Source of the DNA: CAZLFA01 sp964558665
GTDB taxonomy: Bacteria > Desulfobacterota > Syntrophia > Syntrophales > PHBD01
Assembly (NCBI GenBank): GCA_964558665.1
Contig: CAZLFA010000062.1
Coordinates: forward strand, 1-23,453
Length of the DNA: 23,453 nucleotides
Reading direction: 5' to 3'
Of the stretch, positions 7,259 through 14,369 are shown piece by piece. A program made the translations under genes and the position numbers. Below the pieces are notes generated by a model. The model was given only the letters and a program-made list of their open reading frames with translations, was not told the DNA's origin and ran no database searches. How positions within the stretch are numbered: position 1 is the first letter of the stretch; every line of letters begins with the position of its first letter.

Positions 7259-7587
7259 ACCAGGATTACCTCCAGTCAAAAATTCTATTAACGTTCGTAA
7301 TCTACTTAAAAGGTGATTGACTTTTACTCACAATAGCCAAGAATTTCAACAATTAAGAATATTAGCAAGAATATAAGGGTGGTCTTTTGGGATGGGCTCA
7401 GTCAGCAACAAAGCTAAGTATTGATGTCTGCAATTACTAAGGAAACCATTTGGAAAGTATTCACTCAGTTCTGAGTAGATTTAAACTATATTTTGCAAAT
7501 AGCCTTTTAAATATAATCGTTGACATTGAAAGACAGACTCCTATAAATTTCTGCTGCCTGTTAAAATCACCAGCGGGAGGTGTGATC
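7259..7587. other. Divergent intergenic region
   Basis: A gene-free, AT-rich gap between the lipoprotein gene (minus) and the TRAP receptor gene (plus). It holds the receptor promoter at 7520-7547. The expected lipoprotein promoter on the minus strand is not clear; the nearest candidate, TTGAAA near 7350 with a TAAAAG 17 nt downstream, is weak. Confidence 0.5.
7520..7547 (+). promoter_or_regulatory. Sigma-70 type promoter for the TRAP receptor
   Basis: A perfect -35 TTGACA (7520-7525) and near-perfect -10 TATAAA (7542-7547) are separated by 16 nt. Predicted transcription begins near 7554, giving a short leader that contains the GGGAGGTG ribosome site before the ATG at 7588. This is the best-scoring promoter I could read in the window. 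Confidence 0.7.
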
Positions 7588-8613
7588 ATGAAGAAGTTGT
7601 TCATCATAGCAATAATGGCGATAAGTCTCCTGACGATGACGTCAGGAATCACAACGGCATCGGCTGCCGATGTCATCGAACTGAAGCTTGCCCATTTCAT
7701 GCCCACTACGCATATCCAGCATCAGAAGACATATGTGCCCTTTGCACAGAATGTTGAAAAACTGACAAACGGCAGAGTGCGAATCAAGATCTATCCGGCC
7801 GGAACCCTTGGCGCTCCGGCTCAGCTCCCGGAAATTGTAAAGACCGGCGTTGCCGACATGGCCTTTATCTTCCCATCCATGACAGCCGGGCGTTTCCCCA
7901 GAACATCGGCATTTGATCTGCCGTTTCTATTTAAAAGCTCAACCCATACTACAAAAGTAGCCTATGAGCTGTTTGACCGTTATCTGGCCGATGACTACAA
8001 GGACTATAAAATTTTGTGGTTCTACGCTTCCGATACAGGGCAGATATATTCCGCCACCAAGCCTGTCAAAACCATCGACGACCTCAAGGGGATGAAGATG
8101 CGCACCCCCTCCGCAGTTATGACCGATGCCCTGAAGCGCATTGGCGCAAACCCGATAGGCCTTCCGATTACAGAACTGCAGATGGCGCTGGACAAACATG
8201 TTATTGACGGGGCGCTGACACCCAATACCGTCGTGGCGGATTTTAAATTATACGATCAGATCAGGCATATTACTCAGGCCGACGTTTATGTGTCGCTCAT
8301 GGCAGCGGTCATGAACAGAAAGAAGTTTGATTCCCTTCCGACGTATGCAAAGAAGGCCATCGAACAGGCTGCAGGCAAGCAGTGGGGCCTCCACGCCGCC
8401 AGGGTGTATGACGATTACGCTGCGGAAACCGTGAAGAAGATGCGGACCGGAGGAAAGGTGGCCATATACGATCTGCCGCCGGCAGAAAAGAAAAAGATGC
8501 AGGACCGCCTGAAGGGTATGGAAAGCGACTGGATAAAGAAGAGCAGTTCCAGGGGAATCAAGGCGCGCGAAATGGTTGATGCGCTGCATAAGGCGGCAGA
8601 CAGGATGAAATAG
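7588..8613 (+). CDS. dctP: TRAP transporter solute receptor, DctP family
   Basis: Periplasmic substrate-binding protein (341 aa) of tripartite ATP-independent periplasmic transporters, which use an ion gradient for uptake of carboxylates and related acids. A signal peptide ends at ASA near residue 26. The mature protein opens with the family's IELKLAHFMPTTHIQH. It has the hallmark GMKMRTPSA, whose Arg172 in this family binds the ligand carboxylate, and LPITELQMALDKHVIDGA, a typical hinge segment. The start at 7588 is set by GGGAGGTG and the signal peptide; an in-frame ATG at 7450 would bury the signal. No DctQ or DctM membrane subunits are present in the window, so it is an orphan receptor here. 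The stop lies 4 bp from the stop of the convergent synthase gene. The ligand is not predictable. Confidence 0.9.
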   Translation: MKKLFIIAIMAISLLTMTSGITTASAADVIELKLAHFMPTTHIQHQKTYVPFAQNVEKLTNGRVRIKIYPAGTLGAPAQLPEIVKTGVADMAFIFPSMTAGRFPRTSAFDLPFLFKSSTHTTKVAYELFDRYLADDYKDYKILWFYASDTGQIYSATKPVKTIDDLKGMKMRTPSAVMTDALKRIGANPIGLPITELQMALDKHVIDGALTPNTVVADFKLYDQIRHITQADVYVSLMAAVMNRKKFDSLPTYAKKAIEQAAGKQWGLHAARVYDDYAAETVKKMRTGGKVAIYDLPPAEKKKMQDRLKGMESDWIKKSSSRGIKAREMVDALHKAADRMK

Positions 8614-8617
8614 ATTG

Positions 8618-11600
8618 TTAAGGAAGCCAGTAGCGTCTTTTTTCGAACATATACCCCGGCAGGGGAATTCGTTTTCGCTTCTCGTCTTCATGCATTTTCG
8701 CCCAATTAACGGCAACGCCCCTGAGCCATAATCGTCCCAGCGCCCGCAGCAGTTTTTCACGGGCGCGCTCCGCTCCCTCCATTTGCGGCAGCACAGGAAT
8801 GATCGCCATGTCAGGATGCTGCGCAAACTCTTTTATGTACCCGTCCTCAGCACCAGAACCGATATCCATCAATACAACCTCGGGCAGCAGGGACAGGGTT
8901 TCGGCTGTTCCGGATGCATTGAATCCGGCCGACAGGGCTCGCCGCCAGTAATCAGGATTCCCTGCCTCATCAGGATTCAGCCAGGCGCCGGTCGGTCCCG
9001 AAACAACGGGGATGACGGACTGCTGCAGCGTTCCCGCATCATCGACACCGCCGGGACTGTGATCGAGGAGCGCGGCGACTGCATATTCGATCTTCATTAT
9101 TCCGGAAACGCAGGCGGCGGTATACTCTCCTGTACAGCATCCGACAAGCGCATCCGGATAGATGCCCCAACCCATGAGCAGGCGTGCCAGTGAATATTGC
9201 ACGGCAAACACCGCAACATTCAATTCGCCGGCAGCGGCAGGATTCATCTCTGCTTCAGTTATTTTCTGCGGAGACTCGAAAAGCAAATGCTGCAGGTCTA
9301 GCCCGAAGCTGTCTTTAATCAACCCGCTGCAGAAATCAAGATGTCGTCGGAAGAGAGGTTCCTGCCCGTACAGCTCTCCGGCCATCCTGAGATATTTCCC
9401 GTTCCCGCCGGAAAAGCAGAACACAACCGAAGGCTTTACACAAGGCTGCACGGCGTATTCCAAATGCGGTGACACTGTTTCGATAATCCTGATCGCCTCA
9501 TCTAGGCCGCCGCACACAGCGAAAAGCCGGTGTTCAAAACTCCTTCTTCCAACCTGGAGAGTATAGGCAACATCCGCTATCTCCTGCCCACGGTTCATCT
9601 TTAAATATTCGAGCAAACCTGTCCTGGCTGCCTGCAACCCGGTTTCTGTCCTTGCCGACAGCAAGATCAGTGCTCCGGGTTTAGCGCTCCCCGTGCTGCA
9701 GCCGTCCTGCCATTCCTCGACAATCATGTGAACGTTTGTGCCGCCGATGCCGAAAGAACTGACACCTGCCCTTCGCGGCTCCTGATCCTCAATCTGCCAA
9801 TCCTTCGCGGCGGTATTGACAAAAAAGGGACTTGACGCAAAATCGATTTCCGGATTCGGCCGCAGGAAACCGGCAAGCGGCGGAATAGTCCTGTTCTTGA
9901 GAGCCATAACCGCATTGATCAGTCCGGCAATTCCCGCGGCCCGGCTGGCATGGCCGATGTTTGCCTTCACCGATCCGATTGCACAGCAGGCGGTCCTTTT
10001 CGTGCTTCTGCGAAAAGCCTGAGTGAGAGCCGTTATTTCTATCGGGTCCCCCAGCGCCGTTCCCGTCCCGTGCGCCTCCAGATAGCCGATGCTGTCCGCG
10101 GACACGCCGGCATTCCTCTGGGCGGCGGAGATAACAGCAGCCTGTCCGTCGACGCCCGGCGCCGTGAAACCTATCTTGAAGGAACCGTCGTTGTTCACCG
10201 ATGAACCCTTGATCACCGCATGGATGGTATCGCCGTCGGCAACCGCATCGCGGAGCACCTTCAGCACCACCAGACCGGCGCCATTGCCGAGCACGGTCCC
10301 TCTCGCTTCCGCGTCGAAAGGACGGCACACTCCATCGGGAGAAAAGAGCCATCCTTCCTGATAAAGATAACCTGTCTTCAGCAGCGATTCCAGAGACACT
10401 CCGCCTGCCAGCGCGATTTTGCATTCGCCGTCGGCAAGGCTGCGGCAGGCGATGTGAACCGCGGCCAGCGAAGTGGAACAGGCTGTGGCTACATTGATGG
10501 CCGGACCCGTCAGGTTAAGTTTGTAAGCCAAACGGGTTGCCAGAAATTCCGGATCGTTGGAAAGCCTGATCTGGTTATCGCTGACCTCCTTCAGCGACGC
10601 CCGGACGGGCGCTATGTGCCGCTGAAGATAAATGCTGCCACTGGCGCCGGCAAATATGCCGATACGGCCGGGGACATTGTCCGGAGTGTATCCTGCATGC
10701 TCCAGGGCATGCCAGGCCGTCTGCAGCATCAGGCGATGCTGGGGGTCGAGAATCATAGCCTCCTCTTCCGCAATACCGAAAAAGGGTGCATCGAACATCT
10801 CCACGTCGTCGATCAGCGACCCGGCATTCACATAGTCCGGATGCCGCAGCAACTCCTTATCCACACCGGCTTCGGTCAATTCTTTATCTGTATAGCGGCG
10901 GATCGACACCACGCCGTTTTTTATATTTTCCCAGAATTCGTCTATATCTCCGGCGCCGGGGAACACCCCCGCCATGCCGATGATCGCGATATCCCTGCGC
11001 TCTCCCGCCTTCTCCCGCTTTTTATTCTGAAGGCTTTCCTCATCAGGGACATCCGCCCTGCCGGTGTCTTCATCATGGCCCGCGCCTTTTCTTCCCGTGA
11101 TAAACCGCGCCAGGCTTGCCACCGTCGGGTACTGAAAGAGGTTGACCATCGAGACTTCCACAGAGAACAATTCCCGCAAATGGATGTGCACCCAGAAAAG
11201 CGCCAGCGAATCTCCTCCCAGATCGAAGAAATTGTCCGCTGCCCCTATCTTCCCGACATCCAGCGCCTCCGACCATATGGCCGCTATTTCCCTCTCCGTC
11301 TGCGTTCGCGGCTCCACGTAGGAACTGCTGAGCAGCGGCCTCAGCTTCTCCGCTGAAGGGAGAGACAGCCGATCCACTTTTCCCGTCGGCGTCAGCGGAA
11401 TCTTCTCGACCACGACAAAATTTCCCGGGATCATGTAGTCGGGGAGCGTTTCCGACAGCGCTCGCCGCAGGCTTACCGATGAAGGCGGCAGATGCCCCGC
11501 GGGAACGAGGTACGCCACCAGCTTCCGGCCCCCCTGTTTTCGACCGGTATCCTGCACTTTCACCGCCGACGCTTTAATCGCGTCCAGGGCGTTCAGCGCC

Positions 11601-12889
11601 GCTTCGACCGCGGACAGTTCTACGCGGTATCCCCGCACCTTTACCTGGCTATCTTTTCTTCCAAAATATTGCAGTAGGCCGTCCTGTCCCATGCGCCCCA
11701 GATCGCCGGTGCGGTAACTGCTTCTCCCTGCACTGTCTGCATTAAACGTAAATTTAGCCTTATTCTCTTCCGGCAGTTTCCAGTAGCCCGTAGAGAGGTA
11801 GCGGCTTGTCACCACGATTTCGCCGATCTGTCCCGGCCCGGCGGGATTGCCCTGTTCATCGGCAATGGATACCTCCTTGTCGTCATCGGCATAACCGGCA
11901 GGCACCAGCCTCTCCGACAGCTCGCAGCCGCTGTCGATTATCAGCCGCGATATGGTGAAGGCCTCGGTGGAAGTCAGGCGGTTGACCAGGACCGTCCCTT
12001 CCGGAAAGAAACGCCTGAAGAGCTCCACGTCCTTGCGAAAGAGGGTATCGCCGCCCAGAACGATCAGACGCAGATCGGGAAAATCATATCCCTCCTTCAT
12101 CAGCGTCAGGAACATGCGGAAAAGAGAGACCGGCAGCTTGAAGGCGGTGATGCGCTCTTCAGTCAGCCATTTTGCCAGATTCTCCAGACCGGTCTTTCTC
12201 ACATAGTTCAGGCTGAGAGACGCGCCGTTCAGCAGAGCGCCGAATATCTCCGACACGGAAGCTGCAAAGCTGCAGGAAAGAAGAAGCGCCTGGCGGTCGT
12301 TTTCGCAAAGGTTAAAGGTACGCGAGTGGCTCCAGATGTGATGAAGGATCGACCTGTGGCTGTGCACGATTCCCTTGGGCAGGCCCGTGGAGCCTGACGT
12401 ATAAAGGATGCAGGCGGGATCGTCCGGCCCTGAATCAACCGCGGGGTTGCCGGCCTGTGTTGATGCCGGAATGTCGCCGGTGTTTACAACGGCTATTCCC
12501 CCGTCTTTAGCCAGTTCACGGGCCACGGCATCGGTTGCCGCATCGGACATAATTACCGCCGCCTCCGAATCCGCCAGCATATGCTTCAGGGTCTTTTCCG
12601 GGTACATCGGATCCAGCGGCACGTAATACCTGCCCGCCTTCAGGACGGCGAGAATCGCGGCGACAGAGGATATGCCGTGATCGCAAAAAACGGCAACGGC
12701 ACTCCTTTTTCCGCCGGCTGTCTCCATGAGAACGGAGGCAATCCTGTTCGCTGCTGAGTTCAGTTCCGCGTAGCTGAGCGACCGCAAGGCATCCCTGACA
12801 GCGGTACGCCCGGGAAACAACCGCACCTGCTTCTCAAAACGAGCAATGATCGATTGCTCAATCTCCTTCTTATCGAATCTGTATTCCAT
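8618..12889 (-). CDS. Hybrid NRPS-PKS: A-PCP-KS-degenerate AT
   Basis: A 1423-aa multidomain synthase. The ATG at 12889 places MEYRFDKKEIEQS directly before the adenylation domain; a TTG at 12943 would add 18 residues. Adenylation domain, about 1-515: YTSGSTGLPKG (163-173), YRTGDLGR (392-399), VRGYRVELSAVE, and PTGK with Lys504. Carrier, about 530-600: LGGDSL with Ser561 for phosphopantetheine. Ketosynthase, about 633-1060: TACSTS with Cys804, EAHGTGT with His940 and NIGHAS with His980, so the triad is intact. Acyltransferase-like end, about 1150-1423: the usual GHSxGE is GCCTGE (1250-1255), and roughly 80-90 residues of the small subdomain are absent before VIPVVSGPTGAW. The protein stops after the post-AT linker (YMFEKRRYWLP) with no ACP, reductase or thioesterase. 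It could load an acid and extend it only with trans-acting partners. Confidence 0.88.
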   Translation of the reverse strand: MEYRFDKKEIEQSIIARFEKQVRLFPGRTAVRDALRSLSYAELNSAANRIASVLMETAGGKRSAVAVFCDHGISSVAAILAVLKAGRYYVPLDPMYPEKTLKHMLADSEAAVIMSDAATDAVARELAKDGGIAVVNTGDIPASTQAGNPAVDSGPDDPACILYTSGSTGLPKGIVHSHRSILHHIWSHSRTFNLCENDRQALLLSCSFAASVSEIFGALLNGASLSLNYVRKTGLENLAKWLTEERITAFKLPVSLFRMFLTLMKEGYDFPDLRLIVLGGDTLFRKDVELFRRFFPEGTVLVNRLTSTEAFTISRLIIDSGCELSERLVPAGYADDDKEVSIADEQGNPAGPGQIGEIVVTSRYLSTGYWKLPEENKAKFTFNADSAGRSSYRTGDLGRMGQDGLLQYFGRKDSQVKVRGYRVELSAVEAALNALDAIKASAVKVQDTGRKQGGRKLVAYLVPAGHLPPSSVSLRRALSETLPDYMIPGNFVVVEKIPLTPTGKVDRLSLPSAEKLRPLLSSSYVEPRTQTEREIAAIWSEALDVGKIGAADNFFDLGGDSLALFWVHIHLRELFSVEVSMVNLFQYPTVASLARFITGRKGAGHDEDTGRADVPDEESLQNKKREKAGERRDIAIIGMAGVFPGAGDIDEFWENIKNGVVSIRRYTDKELTEAGVDKELLRHPDYVNAGSLIDDVEMFDAPFFGIAEEEAMILDPQHRLMLQTAWHALEHAGYTPDNVPGRIGIFAGASGSIYLQRHIAPVRASLKEVSDNQIRLSNDPEFLATRLAYKLNLTGPAINVATACSTSLAAVHIACRSLADGECKIALAGGVSLESLLKTGYLYQEGWLFSPDGVCRPFDAEARGTVLGNGAGLVVLKVLRDAVADGDTIHAVIKGSSVNNDGSFKIGFTAPGVDGQAAVISAAQRNAGVSADSIGYLEAHGTGTALGDPIEITALTQAFRRSTKRTACCAIGSVKANIGHASRAAGIAGLINAVMALKNRTIPPLAGFLRPNPEIDFASSPFFVNTAAKDWQIEDQEPRRAGVSSFGIGGTNVHMIVEEWQDGCSTGSAKPGALILLSARTETGLQAARTGLLEYLKMNRGQEIADVAYTLQVGRRSFEHRLFAVCGGLDEAIRIIETVSPHLEYAVQPCVKPSVVFCFSGGNGKYLRMAGELYGQEPLFRRHLDFCSGLIKDSFGLDLQHLLFESPQKITEAEMNPAAAGELNVAVFAVQYSLARLLMGWGIYPDALVGCCTGEYTAACVSGIMKIEYAVAALLDHSPGGVDDAGTLQQSVIPVVSGPTGAWLNPDEAGNPDYWRRALSAGFNASGTAETLSLLPEVVLMDIGSGAEDGYIKEFAQHPDMAIIPVLPQMEGAERAREKLLRALGRLWLRGVAVNWAKMHEDEKRKRIPLPGYMFEKRRYWLP

Positions 12890-13162
12890 GGTTTGCCTGT
12901 CACCGTCTGCCGGTCCAGCTTCCGTCCGAAAAGGACTCCTCAACCCTCTCCCCTTTATCCCCCTGAGACTGCGTCGCCCTTGTCCCCCTCACTGAGGGGG
13001 TGCAGGGGGAGGTTACCGCATTGCTATCATCCCTGATTGAGAACCGGAATAACCGGTTTTGCCGGTCTGCGGAATTTCCGGTGCGCAAAGTTCCTATCCG
13101 GAAACCGAAAGTTTCAGCGTCCGGAGTTTCGTGATGGAAACGAAACATGTCTTTTGAATTTT
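12890..13162. other. GC-rich leader of synthase gene with palindromes
   Basis: This 273-bp gap precedes the synthase on the minus strand. It contains the 17-bp palindrome CCCCCTCACTGAGGGGG (12984-13000) within C/G-rich filler, then several CCGG-centred repeats (13040-13105), and GTTTCG/CGAAAC arms (13126-13131 with 13141-13146). The hairpins could weaken read-through from the small membrane protein gene into the synthase. No promoter is evident. Confidence 0.5.
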
Positions 13163-13372
13163 TTACACCTGGTTTGGCGGAGGTTCGTTCTTATCCTGCT
13201 GCTCTTTTTCCTTCATCTTTTTCTGCTCTTCGAGAAGCGCTTTTCTCATGGTCTCATTGAGGCGCAGATCCGACTCCTTCATCCGAGCTGTCGTCTTATA
13301 GAAGCGGTGGCAGAAAACCGCAATGATGGCAACCATGAAGACGAAATAAAATATCATGATCATTTCAAACAT
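13163..13372 (-). CDS. Small single-helix membrane protein, 69 aa
   Basis: A 69-aa protein beginning MFEMIMIFYFVFMVAIIAVF, one strong membrane helix at about residues 3-22. A charged, helical, probably coiled-coil cytoplasmic tail follows (segment RLNETMRKALLEEQKKMKEK), with a Pro/Asn-rich end. GGGAGAAG is spaced about 8 nt before the ATG at 13372. The topology resembles small accessory membrane anchors, but no family can be named. It lies 67 bp after the decarboxylase-like gene on the same strand and may be cotranscribed with it. A role as a tether for an envelope or biosynthetic complex is speculation. Confidence 0.65.
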   Translation of the reverse strand: MFEMIMIFYFVFMVAIIAVFCHRFYKTTARMKESDLRLNETMRKALLEEQKKMKEKEQQDKNEPPPNQV

Positions 13373-13439
13373 TATCTATCTTCTCCCGGAGAAACTGAAA
13401 TGCATATAAAAATTTGCCGATTCCGGATTATGCCCCGCC

Positions 13440-14249
13440 TCACCGCCTCAAATCCGCAGTCATGTAGTCGAGGGTGATCGGCAAATTCATCTTCAGTTTG
13501 TCCATATGCTGAATGCCGACTTCCGCCCGGTCAATGATGCATTCATGCAGATGCCCCCCGTGCTTCCTGTCCGATGTAACAAAATGGAGATGGAAACCCG
13601 GCATGATGAGCGACTTCATGAACACGGGTGCGAAGAACCCCGCCAGAGTCCCTTCAACATCCTCATACTCAAAGGCTGCCTGCGCCTCGGAAGGCTCCAG
13701 GATCGGCTTGTAGTTGGCCTGCCTGCGGACGGACCATACTTTCATCTGGCGGAACCTGCCTTCCATCCTCAAGGCATAGAACATGTTGCGCGACGGGATA
13801 AGCGTATCGAGAAACGCGTTAAAATCATGGTAATGCATCTCCCTGCCGATCACCTCATGGCTGTAGGGCCTGAAGAATGTAACGCAGGCGAAAGGCGTCT
13901 GCACGCTGTCTTCAACCACGTAAGTAAAACCGTCCGACTTCAGTTGATAGACGATTCCGTCCAGCATGATCATCTCACCGTCCAGAGAGTTGAACGTCCC
14001 CAGCCCGAAATCGCCGTGCTTCTTGAGGTCTCCTATCAGGGTATCCTCCTCGTAGAATCCTTTCATCATGGCATTCACGGGAGCCGATATAAAAATGGCA
14101 TTGTCCGCTTCTTTGCCGTCAAGACAATCCTTTATTGCATTCCCGACGGCTTCCGACGGAGACATGCCCTCTTTTTGCGCGGATGCCGCCAATAATCTCC
14201 GCACCAGATCAGCCGGCAGGCTGACGTCTGTCATGTCCTTCCGATCCAT
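13440..14249 (-). CDS. Acetolactate decarboxylase-like protein with RHH-like N-terminus
   Basis: A 269-aa homologue of alpha-acetolactate decarboxylase, which converts 2-acetolactate to acetoin. Family landmarks: PVNAMMKGFYEEDT, KHGDFGLGTFNSLDGEM (Glu92), MFYALRMEGRF, and the zinc ligands PGFHLHF (His220, His222) with GGHLHE (His233). Two departures stand out. Residues 7-45 (TDVSLPADLVRRLLAASAQ then SPSEAVGNAIKDCL) look like a ribbon-helix-helix DNA-binding unit, not the usual short N-terminus. The segment MKVWSVRRQ carries Trp172 where the family usually has the catalytic Arg in RTRTV (my unaided alignment). The C-terminal tail is also short. No acetolactate synthase is nearby, so an acetoin role is doubtful. 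GAGG lies 9 nt before the ATG. Confidence 0.8.
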   Translation of the reverse strand: MDRKDMTDVSLPADLVRRLLAASAQKEGMSPSEAVGNAIKDCLDGKEADNAIFISAPVNAMMKGFYEEDTLIGDLKKHGDFGLGTFNSLDGEMIMLDGIVYQLKSDGFTYVVEDSVQTPFACVTFFRPYSHEVIGREMHYHDFNAFLDTLIPSRNMFYALRMEGRFRQMKVWSVRRQANYKPILEPSEAQAAFEYEDVEGTLAGFFAPVFMKSLIMPGFHLHFVTSDRKHGGHLHECIIDRAEVGIQHMDKLKMNLPITLDYMTADLRR

Positions 14250-14369
14250 TTAAACAATCCTCTCTTCAAACACACAGCGTGGAATATACTTACCGGATTC
14301 CGGGGATTTGCCTTTTGCGTATCTTTGCAAAATTCGAGCAACCTTCGATATCAGACAGTATCCTGTTTT

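Noticed and set aside
9789..11356. Long open frames on both strands inside the synthase gene
   Set aside because: They are alternative-frame shadows of a GC-rich gene; only the 1423-aa frame carries recognisable domain motifs.
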